In this document: piece after piece, positions 5,341 to 14,045 of the stretch
Layout: the number at the start of each line of letters is the position of its first letter
Numbering within the stretch: position 1 is the first letter of the stretch
Source of the DNA: an uncultured Mollicutes bacterium
GTDB taxonomy: Bacteria; Bacillota_I; Bacilli_A; Acholeplasmatales; Anaeroplasmataceae
Length of the DNA: 40,791 bases
Assembly (NCBI GenBank): GCA_900540175.1
Contig: UQFG01000017.1
Span: 1 to 40,791 of the forward strand
Direction: 5' to 3'
Notes under the pieces: model-generated
What the model was told of the DNA's origin: nothing
The model's input: the letters and a program-made list of their open reading frames with translations, nothing else
Databases searched by the model: none
Program-made: the position numbers and the translations under genes

Positions 5341-7414
5341 AAATTTCCCTTTCATCCGGTAAACGGAAGTCCACTTTTCTGCTTAACCGATTGGCCGATG
5401 CGACCGCTACCGAAACGCGTTGTCCCAAATGATAGACGCGTTCTTTACTGTAATAACACATTTTTTCTTTATCAAACGTAAAATATCCCGGCAGACTGCT
5501 TAAGGACACAAGACCTTCTACCCCGTTTTCGAGTGTAACAAACATCCCAAAAGAAACCATAGAGGTAATCACACCCTGATAAATCTGTCCGATATGGGAT
5601 TCCATATACCACGCGTAAAGCATATCGTTGACCGCTCTTTCACATTCGATGGCTTTTCGCTCACTGATCGAATTTTCATCGGCAATCGTACCTAAAATCG
5701 CCTGGTATTTCTTCAAATCTTCTTCCAAACGATCGGGATGCAAGAACGTTTTTTTGATCAACCGATGCACCATCAGATCCGGATAGCGTCTGATCGGAGA
5801 GGTGAAATGACAATAATACTGCATCGCCAGACCATAATGGCCCAAACATTCCGGCGCATAACGCGCTTTCATCATGCTTCGTAACAACAATTGCGAAAGG
5901 ATTGTTTGGTACGGTGAATCCGCTATTTTTATTAACGCATCCTGAACTTGTTTGGGATGGATATCGTTTTTCGTTTGTTTTAAGGTAATCCCCATTCCGC
6001 CGATTACGGCGAATACATCTCTTAATTTTTCCTGATCGGGTTTTTCGTGAACGCGGTAAACGCAAGGTAAATGGAAGATATTCATATGATACGCTACCGT
6101 TTCATTGGCCTGAAGCATAAAATCCTCGATCATTTTTTCTGCTTGCTTCCGCACTCTTAATTCGATGGACAAAGGCGAACCGTCTTCATTCAAAGAAAAA
6201 GAATATTCCGGAATATCAAATTCAATGCCACCTTTTTTCTCGCGACGACGACGGATGATGGCGGAAAGTTCAATCATCGTTTCAAGCATCGGAACAATGT
6301 CGGCATACTTTTCTCGCAAAAGACCATCGCCATCTAAAATCGCATTGACGTTTCGGTAAGTCATTCGATGTTTGGAGGAAATAAAGCCTTCCGTTATTTC
6401 GTAATCCAAGAGATTGCCTTCTTTGGAAAGTTTCATGATACAAGCCAAAACAAGACGTTCTACTCCTTCGTTTAACGAACAAATTCCGTTGGACAGTTTG
6501 TGTGGCAACATCGGAAGAACCCGATCGGCTAAGTAAACGGATGTTCCGCGCGCCAAAGCCGCCTGATCGAGCGGATGTCCTTCTTTGACATACTCGCTGA
6601 CATCGGCAATGAAAACGCCCAAATCAAACGTCCCATCCTGATTTTTTCTAACCCAAACGGCATCATCGAAATCTTTGGAATCATCACCGTCGATCGTAAT
6701 CGTCAACAAATCGGTATAATCGGTACGACCGATTTTTTGTTCATCTAAAACCACATCCGAAATACCGGCGATTTCTTCGATGACATCTTCGTTAAATTCC
6801 GTAACAAAACCGTACTCCAACGCGATTTGCGCGATTTCAATCCCCGGATCATCTTTATGACCGAGCACTTCTTCGATCGAAATCATGACATGAGAAGCGG
6901 TATATTGAAGTTTACCGTACACAATCATCCCCACTTCAGCCGGTTTTCCGCCGATGACTTCGGCTTTAACGGGAAATTTAGGATGCGTGGAAACAACGTA
7001 CGCTTTTGTTTTTCCTTTGCGGGTGACTTCTTTATATTTACCGATCATCGTGGTCCGATTTCGCTTTAGAACAGCCACGATTTCAGCGCATTTTTTATGA
7101 AAGGCGTCCTCTGTAACAAAAAACGAAACATCGTCTTGATCATAAGCCCCTTTCGTTTTTCCTTTCGGGACATAGTAATCTTCTGTTTCTCCTTCAACCA
7201 TGATAAAGCCGTATCCGGCTTCTTTTAAATCCAATTTTCCGTGTTTTAACAGATAATAACAGTTGGTCGACCGCGCATGGTATAGTTGCTTGTTGGCAAC
7301 CATTTCGCCTAACCGTTTCAGCAAAACGTCTTTTGAGACCTTTAATTTTTTACGCAAATTCGGAAAAAAACAGATTCCTTTTTCCAAACATTCGATCACA
7401 GATTGTTCATCCAT
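5318..7414 (-). CDS. rnr: Ribonuclease R
   Basis: RNase R is a 3' to 5' exoribonuclease that degrades structured RNA and works with tmRNA on defective messages. The order of domains is a helix-turn-helix-like N-terminus (1 to 60), cold-shock domains, the RNB catalytic domain with TIDGDDSKDFDDAV (Asp cluster binding Mg) and a C-terminal S1 domain (IYQGVITSMVSFGMFV). The basic tail found in many homologs is short. The frame is open from a GTG at 7423, but AAGGCGGTG spaced before the ATG at 7414 favours MDEQSV as the start. It is followed by smpB. Confidence 0.95.
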   Translation of the reverse strand: MDEQSVIECLEKGICFFPNLRKKLKVSKDVLLKRLGEMVANKQLYHARSTNCYYLLKHGKLDLKEAGYGFIMVEGETEDYYVPKGKTKGAYDQDDVSFFVTEDAFHKKCAEIVAVLKRNRTTMIGKYKEVTRKGKTKAYVVSTHPKFPVKAEVIGGKPAEVGMIVYGKLQYTASHVMISIEEVLGHKDDPGIEIAQIALEYGFVTEFNEDVIEEIAGISDVVLDEQKIGRTDYTDLLTITIDGDDSKDFDDAVWVRKNQDGTFDLGVFIADVSEYVKEGHPLDQAALARGTSVYLADRVLPMLPHKLSNGICSLNEGVERLVLACIMKLSKEGNLLDYEITEGFISSKHRMTYRNVNAILDGDGLLREKYADIVPMLETMIELSAIIRRRREKKGGIEFDIPEYSFSLNEDGSPLSIELRVRKQAEKMIEDFMLQANETVAYHMNIFHLPCVYRVHEKPDQEKLRDVFAVIGGMGITLKQTKNDIHPKQVQDALIKIADSPYQTILSQLLLRSMMKARYAPECLGHYGLAMQYYCHFTSPIRRYPDLMVHRLIKKTFLHPDRLEEDLKKYQAILGTIADENSISERKAIECERAVNDMLYAWYMESHIGQIYQGVITSMVSFGMFVTLENGVEGLVSLSSLPGYFTFDKEKMCYYSKERVYHLGQRVSVAVASANRLSRKVDFRLPDEREIYENSSIE

Positions 7415-7450
7415 CCTACTCACCGCCTTTTATAATATACCCGAATAACG

Positions 7451-7481
7451 ATAAAAAAATGAGATTTCAGTGAAATCTCAT
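7451..7481 (-). terminator. Terminator between secG and rnr
   Basis: On the minus strand ATGAGATTTCACTGAAATCTCAT forms a 10 bp stem with a 3 nt loop (7481-7459) followed by TTTTTTAT. It lies directly after secG and before rnr, so it probably limits read-through; the AT-rich TATATTATAA between 7426 and 7442 may restart transcription for rnr. Confidence 0.8.
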
Positions 7482-7488
7482 TTTATCC

Positions 7489-7713
7489 TTAATGCAACGC
7501 AACGGATGCAATCACCGAAGCGATAAACAAAACTCCGATCACCGCCGTCGCTCTTTGTAAAAACAATTCCAAACCGCGTGTTTTCTGAGTTTTAAACAGT
7601 TCGGATTTGCTGCCGTTAAACGCATCGTTGATATCGTCTTTCGAGTTTTGCATCATAACGATAATAACCAATAAAATTGAAATCACCAAAACAATATAAT
7701 CAATCCATAACAT
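7489..7713 (-). CDS. secG: Protein translocase subunit SecG
   Basis: SecG is a small accessory subunit of the SecYEG channel. The 74 aa protein has two membrane segments (about residues 3 to 21 and 53 to 72) flanking a loop containing DDINDAFNGSKSELF, close to the usual GLSGAFGG-type motif region, and the conserved FLQRATAVIGVLF second helix. An AAGGAGA site precedes the ATG. It starts the secG-rnr-smpB-ssrA group and has its own promoter at 7751-7779. Confidence 0.9.
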   Translation of the reverse strand: MLWIDYIVLVISILLVIIVMMQNSKDDINDAFNGSKSELFKTQKTRGLELFLQRATAVIGVLFIASVIASVALH

Positions 7714-7750
7714 AGGAAAAATCTCCTTACACCATTCTTTTTACTTTATT

Positions 7751-7779
7751 AGTATACCATTGCCAAGCCAAAGAATCAA
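7751..7779 (-). promoter_or_regulatory. secG promoter
   Basis: TTGATT (7779-7774), 17 bp, TATACT (7756-7751): a good sigma-A promoter sitting just after the pdp stop codon. Confidence 0.75.
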
Positions 7780-7782
7780 GTT

Positions 7783-9081
7783 TTATTTTACGACATCTAA
7801 AATTAATTGCGGATAAACGGCCGTATCGGCGATCCGGTAAGCTTCTAAAATCAAAGCAGCCTCTTCGCTGATGTCTTCTTTATTGGCATGGATCATCGCC
7901 AAAAGATCGCCTTTTTCAACGGCATCGCCGACTTTTTTCGATAAAACAATCCCGACGCTGTGATCGATTTGATCCGACATTTTTCTTCTTCCCGCTCCGA
8001 GCATCATCGCCGCATTGCCGATGGATAACGCGTTGATTCCCGCAACAAAACCACTGGTTTTGGCATAAACTCCGACTTGATAGCGGGCTTTTTTAAATAA
8101 CTGCGGATTGAAAATGAATTCTTTGTTTCCGCCTTGGGCTTCCACCAACAAGCCAAGTGTCTTTAAGCCGGCTTTATTGGCAATTTGCTGTTTAAGAAGC
8201 AATCGTGCCTCGTTTAAATCGGCCGCTTTGCCGGCATCGACGACCAAATGAGAAGCAATCGTCAGACAAAGTTCCACAAAATCATCGGGGCCGTTGCCGT
8301 TTAGCGTTTCGATTGCCTCGATGACCTCAAGCGAATTTCCCACCGCTTTGCCGAGCGGCTCATCCATATTGGTCAAAACGGCAGTCATCTTTTTACCGCA
8401 CCGTTTGCCGATTTGAACCATTAACGTCGCCAATTTATGAGCTTGTTCGGTCGTTTTCATAAACGCGCCGCTGCCGACTTTGACATCCAAACAAATCGCA
8501 TCGGCCCCACTGGCCAATTTTTTGGACATAATGGATGAGGCAATCAGCGGAATGGATTCAACCGTTCCGGTTACATCCCGCAAAGCATAAAGCTTTTTAT
8601 CCGCCGGGGCGAGTTCGGCCGTCTGTCCGACCAGCGCAATCCCGATGGAATTGACTTGGTTGATAAACGCTTCTTCCGACAACTGGATATTGTAGCCGTC
8701 GATGGCTTCCAGTTTATCCAATGTTCCGCCGGTATGACCGAGTCCTCTTCCAGACATCTTGGCAAAGCGGATCCCCAACGAAGCAACCAACGGACCAACC
8801 ACCAAAGACGTCTTATCGCCGACCCCACCGGTCGAATGTTTATCGACTTTGATTCCGCTGATTTTGGATAAATCAAGCACATCTCCACTATGCAAAATCG
8901 CTTCGGTCAAATAAGTGGCTTCCTCATCATCCATTCCTTTAAAATAAACCGCCATGGTAAAAGCGGACATTTGATAGTCTTCCACCGAATGATCCAAATA
9001 ACCGGAAATCAAAAAATCAATTTCTTCTTTGGATAGTTTGCCACCATCTCTTTTTTTGATAATAATATCTAATGCACGCAT
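7783..9081 (-). CDS. pdp: Pyrimidine-nucleoside phosphorylase (thymidine phosphorylase family)
   Basis: The enzyme cleaves uridine, thymidine or deoxyuridine with phosphate to base and (deoxy)ribose 1-phosphate, feeding nucleoside salvage. The 432 aa length fits the family. Seen are the N-terminal helical domain, the phosphate-binding DKHSTGGVGDK loop (about residues 80 to 90), SGRGLGHTGGTLDKLE, and a C-terminal domain with the GRRKMSDQIDHSVGI segment. It is the last gene of a long minus-strand operon starting at 13902 and lies 24 bp after the prephenate dehydratase gene. No own promoter is obvious. Confidence 0.93.
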   Translation of the reverse strand: MRALDIIIKKRDGGKLSKEEIDFLISGYLDHSVEDYQMSAFTMAVYFKGMDDEEATYLTEAILHSGDVLDLSKISGIKVDKHSTGGVGDKTSLVVGPLVASLGIRFAKMSGRGLGHTGGTLDKLEAIDGYNIQLSEEAFINQVNSIGIALVGQTAELAPADKKLYALRDVTGTVESIPLIASSIMSKKLASGADAICLDVKVGSGAFMKTTEQAHKLATLMVQIGKRCGKKMTAVLTNMDEPLGKAVGNSLEVIEAIETLNGNGPDDFVELCLTIASHLVVDAGKAADLNEARLLLKQQIANKAGLKTLGLLVEAQGGNKEFIFNPQLFKKARYQVGVYAKTSGFVAGINALSIGNAAMMLGAGRRKMSDQIDHSVGIVLSKKVGDAVEKGDLLAMIHANKEDISEEAALILEAYRIADTAVYPQLILDVVK

Positions 9082-9105
9082 AAATAAACCTCCTATCCTT
9101 TAAAA

Positions 9106-9900
9106 TTACCGATAGATTCCGAGTAAAACGGAATCAACTTCATCGGTATCTTGTTTTTCTATAAACGAATGCAATAAGTCCCGTTGTCCTTGTTTTAATT
9201 CGATTTCAATAAAAAATATCGCTTTTTTCGGATCTTTTTTGTTCGGTCGGGAAAGAATCGAGCGCATATTCAAGTGATGCAAATCTTTGATGATATCATA
9301 CAGCAATCCCGGACGATCTTTTTTCGCCGTAATGGCCACAAACGCATGACCTTGTGTCGGAAAAACCGGCGGCATCCGGCGGGATAAGTAGACAAACCGC
9401 GTTTGGTTGTCGTTTCCGGTTTGAATCTTACGTACCAAATTAAACGCATGAAACGGCAAATGAACGGGAATGACCGCCCCCTGACCGGTATTCTTGCAAG
9501 CCCGATAACTTTCCGTATTGCTTTTGGTCAAATGAATGGTAAAATCATAATTTTTCAAAAAATCCAGACACTGTCCGTACGCTTTTTCCTGAACATAAAC
9601 ATCTGTAATCGCATCCATGGAATCGGCATGCCCGACAAAACGAAAAGCAATCGGAACCGACCATTGTTTTAAAATCAAACAACCGGTATCGTATATCGTA
9701 TCCAACGTTTCCGTAACAAAACCGTCAAGTACGTTTTCAAGCGGTACGATCGCATCCGTATCCGCATCCATCGCCGAAATCGTTTTGCAAATAGTCGGGT
9801 AATAGATGAGTTGCCGCTGTTCTGCGCAAGATTTTAAATACATTTGGGCCGCGCGATCGGAAAAAGTACCTTCCGGACCCAATACGGCTATTTTCTTCAC
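9106..9900 (-). CDS. pheA: Prephenate dehydratase with divergent ACT domain
   Basis: The family converts prephenate to phenylpyruvate. GPEGTFSDRAA opens the catalytic domain, PLENVLDGF replaces the usual PIENSxxG (Ser is Val), and NQTRFVYLS retains the TRF motif. A C-terminal ACT domain follows (RPGLLYDIIKDLHHL, then SILSRP), in which the usual ESRP sensor has Leu instead of Glu, so feedback by phenylalanine may differ. Length 264 aa is normal for a stand-alone enzyme. It overlaps peptidase E by 4 bp. No other aromatic biosynthesis gene is nearby, which is odd; activity on prephenate is likely but not proven. Confidence 0.8.
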   Translation of the reverse strand: MKKIAVLGPEGTFSDRAAQMYLKSCAEQRQLIYYPTICKTISAMDADTDAIVPLENVLDGFVTETLDTIYDTGCLILKQWSVPIAFRFVGHADSMDAITDVYVQEKAYGQCLDFLKNYDFTIHLTKSNTESYRACKNTGQGAVIPVHLPFHAFNLVRKIQTGNDNQTRFVYLSRRMPPVFPTQGHAFVAITAKKDRPGLLYDIIKDLHHLNMRSILSRPNKKDPKKAIFFIEIELKQGQRDLLHSFIEKQDTDEVDSVLLGIYR

Positions 9901-10589
9901 GTTATCACATCCTCATATAAAGGAATCATTCGGTGATGTTGAAGGCGGTCAAACTGATAAACGCTCTTACGCCGATCGATTTTACAAACCGTCATTCGAC
10001 CGTTTATAAACAAACAAGCCGTATCATCTTCCAAAGCAATTCCATCCAAATCCGTTTGTATCACGGCATCATTGTAACAATCTAGACCGTCATGATCATA
10101 GTGCGGACAGACCGTAATCGGTAAAAAACCCAATCCTTCTTCCATCTTGTACCCATACGAGCGGTATCCATCCACATAACGGAAACGATCGCCCATTCCG
10201 GCAACCGCAAAAAGAATCGCTCCGGCGGAAATCCCGCAAAACAGCTTATCCAAAAGCGATTGCTCCCGAAGCATTTTTTCAAGCGGGCTGGTCTTGATCT
10301 GATTGACCAAGCGGTGTGCGCTGCCGCCGCAAAAATAAAACACATTCGCCCAATCCAAAAGTTCTTTGTTAAACGGGTCAGCGGCATCGTTTAACAGTCG
10401 AACGGAGTAAGATAGAGAATCGGCCCAATTGAAAAACCTTTGGAACAAAGTCGTGCAATCTTCACGGGCTAAACCGATAAAAAGAATCTTCGGTTTGGGC
10501 CAGTTCAATATTTTTAAAATTTTTTCTTCCAATTCAAAACGATCTTGATGAAGACTGCTTTTCCCGCCGATCAACGCAAAAACAGCCAT
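9897..10589 (-). CDS. Peptidase E-like (S51 family) serine peptidase
   Basis: The S51 family comprises dipeptidase E (cleaves Asp-X dipeptides) and cyanophycinase-like enzymes, with a class I glutamine amidotransferase-like fold. Seen here are the N-terminal GGKSS, YFCGGSAHRL (oxyanion strand-turn) and the nucleophile elbow GISAGA, then a CPHYDHDG segment. At 230 aa the length is right. It sits between the response regulator and pheA with near-zero spacing, as part of a peptide and amino-acid oriented operon that also contains PepV. Confidence 0.85.
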   Translation of the reverse strand: MAVFALIGGKSSLHQDRFELEEKILKILNWPKPKILFIGLAREDCTTLFQRFFNWADSLSYSVRLLNDAADPFNKELLDWANVFYFCGGSAHRLVNQIKTSPLEKMLREQSLLDKLFCGISAGAILFAVAGMGDRFRYVDGYRSYGYKMEEGLGFLPITVCPHYDHDGLDCYNDAVIQTDLDGIALEDDTACLFINGRMTVCKIDRRKSVYQFDRLQHHRMIPLYEDVIT

Positions 10590-10591
10590 GG

Positions 10592-11245
10592 CTATACCTC
10601 GGATAACTTATAACCGACTCCCCGAATGGTCACCAGATACGTCTGATAAGGACCCATTTTCGTCCGAAGCATTTTAATGTGGGTATCGATCGTTCGATCG
10701 ACTTTGGAAAGTTCATACCCCCATACGTTTTTAATCAGTTCTTCCCGGGACAACAACACGCCGACATTGGTCATAAACAACTTCAGCAACTCATATTCTT
10801 TTCGGTTGGCATAGACTTCTTGGCCGTCAACGTAAATCATATGGGCTTTCGTATCGATCAAAATGCCTTTAAAGCGAATCTGCGGCGGTAAATTGCGTTT
10901 TAAGATTGCATTGATTCTGGCAACCAGTTCCCGAACGAAAAAAGGTTTTAACAGATAATCGTCCGCACCGGCCTCAAAAGCCTCCAACCGATCTTCTTCT
11001 TTTTCTTTTTCCGATAAAAACACAACCGGAACGGCGCGTTTTTCCTTGATCCGTTTGCAAAACGCAAGCGCATCCTGTCCGGTCATATCCCGATCGAGCA
11101 CAACCAAATCGATTTCGTATTTCAAAAAAAGTTCCCATGCCGATTGCAGATTCGTCGCTTCAACGGACTGATAGTCTTTTCGTTGCAACTCCTCCTGAAT
11201 GGCACGCCTTATTTTCACATTTTCATCGACAATTAAAACCAACAT
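10592..11245 (-). CDS. Orphan OmpR/PhoB-type response regulator
   Basis: A receiver domain (acidic pair D9/E10, phosphoacceptor Asp53 in VVLDRDM, Lys102 in LLKPFF) is followed by a winged-helix DNA-binding domain with RKEYELLKLF and the recognition-helix region KVDRTIDTHIKMLRTKMG. No histidine kinase is beside it; its partner must lie elsewhere or be absent. The start at the ATG at 11245 is preferred over an in-frame TTG at 11251, because AAAGGAG stands 8 nt upstream. It is embedded in the operon between trmB and the S51 peptidase. Confidence 0.9.
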   Translation of the reverse strand: MLVLIVDENVKIRRAIQEELQRKDYQSVEATNLQSAWELFLKYEIDLVVLDRDMTGQDALAFCKRIKEKRAVPVVFLSEKEKEEDRLEAFEAGADDYLLKPFFVRELVARINAILKRNLPPQIRFKGILIDTKAHMIYVDGQEVYANRKEYELLKLFMTNVGVLLSREELIKNVWGYELSKVDRTIDTHIKMLRTKMGPYQTYLVTIRGVGYKLSEV

Positions 11246-11247
11246 AT

Positions 11248-11892
11248 TCAAAACTCCTTTTTCTTTCGGGCTTCCAAACGATAAATCGGCCCGGATTTAG
11301 ACCATTTTTCTTCAAATTCCGTCATTACGTTTTCAATATCGTTATCGCTGTGTAAATCCAGTGAAAGATGGGAAAGATACCACCCGTTTTCACTGAATGA
11401 TTCCAGTGAAAATTCAAAAAATTTACGATTGTCCGTCTTTTGAAAAACAGCCCCATCGTCTTTTAAAATCGTTCGGTACGCTTCTAAAAAAGTTTGATAC
11501 GTCAGTCTTCTTTTGCGATGGGCGTATTTCGGCCAAGGATCGGAAAAATTGATATAAATACGCGAAACTTCCTTTTCGGCAAAAACATCCGTTAAACTCT
11601 TTGCGTCCAAAAGGACCAATTTTAAATTCGGATACGCTTCCTGCTCTACTTTTTCAAGACACCTTAACAAAACAGAATCATACTTTTCGACGGCCACAAA
11701 ATTGATATCGGGATAGCGGCTTGCCATCTGTTTGATGAATTGGCCTTTCCCGCAACCGATTTCAATATGAAGCGGTCCATCTTCTTGAAACAACGTTTGC
11801 CAACGACCGCGATAAATCGAAGGATTTACAACATAATACTGTGTATTTTCGAGTAATTTCTGTTGAGCATTTTTTACTTTTCTTAACCGCAT
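11248..11892 (-). CDS. trmB: tRNA (guanine-N7)-methyltransferase
   Basis: TrmB methylates G46 in the variable loop of tRNAs using SAM. The product has the SAM-binding EIGCGKGQF, the conserved VAVEKYDSVL, and the signature FSDPWPKYAHRKRRL. Length 214 aa is typical. It is 1 bp after the pepV stop and 2 bp before the response regulator start, so these genes are cotranscribed. Confidence 0.95.
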   Translation of the reverse strand: MRLRKVKNAQQKLLENTQYYVVNPSIYRGRWQTLFQEDGPLHIEIGCGKGQFIKQMASRYPDINFVAVEKYDSVLLRCLEKVEQEAYPNLKLVLLDAKSLTDVFAEKEVSRIYINFSDPWPKYAHRKRRLTYQTFLEAYRTILKDDGAVFQKTDNRKFFEFSLESFSENGWYLSHLSLDLHSDNDIENVMTEFEEKWSKSGPIYRLEARKKKEF

Positions 11893-11893
11893 T

Positions 11894-13249
11894 TTACTTC
11901 GTCAGTTCATAGATTGCTTTGGCATACAGTTCGATTTCCTGCCGGAAATCATCTAAATACATATACTCATTGGCAATATGACAGACATCCTCCCTTTCCG
12001 GTAACTTCGGCCCGAACGCAACCCCATTCGTCAAAAATTTCGCATACGTTCCGCCGCCGATGGTCATCGGTTGACTGGAAAAATCATGGGTTACCTCTTG
12101 ATAAACATTCATCAACGTTTGCACCAAAGCCCCATTCGGATCGACATAATGATATCCGGAAAAATCAAGAATTTCACTTTCCAAAAAACCGCTTGCGGCA
12201 CAAGAGCGATCAATGGCGGCCTTCAGTTCTTCCAAACAATCTTCTTTCGGCACGCGGCAATCCACACCGATTTTAATGGTGCGATCGGCAATATGAACAA
12301 CGCCGACGTTGCTGGTCAATTCTTTCATTTTCGGATCGCTCATGGCATACCCCATCTTCTTTCCGAACGGATCGAAGGTAAGATAGTTCACAAAAAATTC
12401 GGACAACGGCGTCGGATGGACCGCATTTAAAAACGCAAACAGAATGAACGCCGCATTCAGACCGTTTTGCGGAATCATCGCATGAGAAGCGATGCCGTAA
12501 GCGGTATAAACACCATCTTTAACGGTCCCGTTGTAGCCGTTTTCTTTTAAAAAGTGCCGATAAGCTTCTTCTAAATCAATGGAAAGACGCATTTGAGCAG
12601 TGGACGGAACAACATTGTAGCGATCGCCGCAATGAAACGTAACGATAATTTCCTCGTCCTGCAATCTTCCTTTCAGATCGTAACAAAAATGCGCTTTTTC
12701 CCCGTAAATCAACGGAAAATCCGCATCGGGCGAAAAACCCAGTTGCGGAAGCGGTTGGGTTTGAAAATAATGTTTCAAACATCTTGACCCGGATTCCTCA
12801 TCACAACCGACGATCAAACGGACTTTCTTTTTCGGTTCAAAACCGGCATCTTTCAATAACTTCATAGCCATATAGGTTGCAACAAGCGGTCCCTTATCAT
12901 CGGCTACCCCGCGCCCGTACAGTTTATGATCCCGTATGGAAAGAACAAAGGGATTGCTTTCCCACTCTTCTTCTGAAACCGGCACCACATCCATATGGGC
13001 CAAAATCCCAAGCGTCTCTTCACCGTCTCCGAATTCGATATGACCGGCATAAGAATCGCAATTAAAACAACTAAAGCCGTCTTGTTTGGCATACGTTAAA
13101 AAAAATTTCAAAGCCTGCGCGTTTTCTTTTCCAAAAGGAGTCGGACTGTCGGGATTAAACCGATCGAGTACGGTTTGATAAGAAATCAATTTAGACAGCA
13201 AAAAAAGTCCGTCTTCCACATATTGATCTACTTTTTCATGAATGTTCAT
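11894..13249 (-). CDS. pepV: Dipeptidase PepV (M20 family)
   Basis: PepV is a cytosolic zinc dipeptidase of broad specificity. The metal ligands are visible: ILAHMDVVP (His and Asp), GRGVADDKGP (Asp), GCDEESGSRC (catalytic Glu and Glu ligand) and the final THDFSSQPMTIGGGTYAK region that is specific for the PepV subgroup. Length 451 aa is close to the 460-470 of characterised enzymes. It is 3 bp after HPr in the same operon. Confidence 0.93.
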   Translation of the reverse strand: MNIHEKVDQYVEDGLFLLSKLISYQTVLDRFNPDSPTPFGKENAQALKFFLTYAKQDGFSCFNCDSYAGHIEFGDGEETLGILAHMDVVPVSEEEWESNPFVLSIRDHKLYGRGVADDKGPLVATYMAMKLLKDAGFEPKKKVRLIVGCDEESGSRCLKHYFQTQPLPQLGFSPDADFPLIYGEKAHFCYDLKGRLQDEEIIVTFHCGDRYNVVPSTAQMRLSIDLEEAYRHFLKENGYNGTVKDGVYTAYGIASHAMIPQNGLNAAFILFAFLNAVHPTPLSEFFVNYLTFDPFGKKMGYAMSDPKMKELTSNVGVVHIADRTIKIGVDCRVPKEDCLEELKAAIDRSCAASGFLESEILDFSGYHYVDPNGALVQTLMNVYQEVTHDFSSQPMTIGGGTYAKFLTNGVAFGPKLPEREDVCHIANEYMYLDDFRQEIELYAKAIYELTK

Positions 13250-13252
13250 CCG

Positions 13253-13537
13253 TTATTCTCCCCCTTTCGTTTCTTTTCCGAGATTCAAACCGCAAATCAA
13301 TTTAGAAATTTCATCCATCGCTTCTTTTTCATCGATGCCGCTGCAGACGACCTCAATTTCCGTTCCGTTAAAAATACCTAAAGAAAGTACACCCATAACC
13401 GATTTGAAATCAACCGTCCGGTGCAAAGCCGTTAAACTGATCTGACAATCAAATTGCATGCACGCTTTGACAAGCGAAGTCGCCGGTCTGGCATGCAAGC
13501 CTTCTTCGTTGTCGATTTTAAACTTCTTTTGAATCAT
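13253..13537 (-). CDS. ptsH: HPr phosphocarrier protein
   Basis: HPr passes phosphate from enzyme I to PTS transporters and, when phosphorylated on Ser, is corepressor of CcpA. His15 lies in GLHARPAT and Ser46 in FKSVMGVLSLG, so both phosphorylation sites are kept and it is not a Crh-like protein. Its 94 aa is slightly longer than the usual 87, with a small C-terminal tail. It follows a membrane-anchored EIIB-like protein gene and precedes pepV; there is no enzyme I gene in the window. Confidence 0.9.
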   Translation of the reverse strand: MIQKKFKIDNEEGLHARPATSLVKACMQFDCQISLTALHRTVDFKSVMGVLSLGIFNGTEIEVVCSGIDEKEAMDEISKLICGLNLGKETKGGE

Positions 13538-13557
13538 TCGTCCCTCTTTCCTTTCTT

Positions 13558-13902
13558 TTAATTTTTAAACCACCGCAACACTTCTTCTGCCTGATATTTA
13601 AAGATCATTTTAATATCGTTTCCCGTTACGAAAATACCGTTTTCCGAAAGCGCTTTGGCCTCTTGAAACGAAACTTTTTCCAAATCCGTCACTTTAAATT
13701 TCAAACGGCCGTGATCCACGGTCGCGGATTGAATGTTTTCCCTACCGCCCAAACACGCAATCAAACGTGTCATGAACGTTTCGTCAATCGTCAGTTTTTT
13801 CTTTTTAAAACGGGGTTTTAAAACAAAAAGACCGCATAAAAAAAATGCCAAAATAAAACAACCGCCGACGACACTGATTAAAATGATCCACTCTACTGGC
13901 AT
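13558..13902 (-). CDS. Membrane-anchored EIIB-like domain protein lacking the active-site Cys
   Basis: One transmembrane helix (about residues 5 to 28), a basic stretch (FKKKK) and then a glucose-family EIIB-like domain: RLIACLGGRENI, VDHGRLKFKV, LSENGIFVTGNDIKMIFKYQAEEV. In true EIIB proteins the segment after GGxENI is xxxDACITRLR with a phosphorylated Cys; aligning on RL puts Asp63 in the Cys position. The domain therefore cannot form phospho-cysteine. It starts the operon, directly upstream of HPr, and has its own promoter. A regulatory or scaffolding role near the PTS is inference. Confidence 0.75.
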   Translation of the reverse strand: MPVEWIILISVVGGCFILAFFLCGLFVLKPRFKKKKLTIDETFMTRLIACLGGRENIQSATVDHGRLKFKVTDLEKVSFQEAKALSENGIFVTGNDIKMIFKYQAEEVLRWFKN

Positions 13903-13925
13903 CCTACTTCACTTCCTTACTATAT

Positions 13926-13954
13926 ATTATAAGAATTTTTCATGATTTAATCAA
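13926..13954 (-). promoter_or_regulatory. Promoter of the EIIB-like/HPr/PepV operon
   Basis: TTGATT (13954-13949), 17 bp, TATAAT (13931-13926). AAGGAAGTG follows before the ATG at 13902. Confidence 0.75.
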
Positions 13955-14045
13955 GAAAAAAGCAATCTTTTTTCCCGATAAACCGACAATTGCCCCTATT
14001 TAAAAAGACGGATTTTCATATCCTATCCATAGGAGGTGATAAAAC

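Noticed and set aside
10082..10387. Second frame within the S51 peptidase gene
   Set aside because: Shifted-frame shadow without a family motif.
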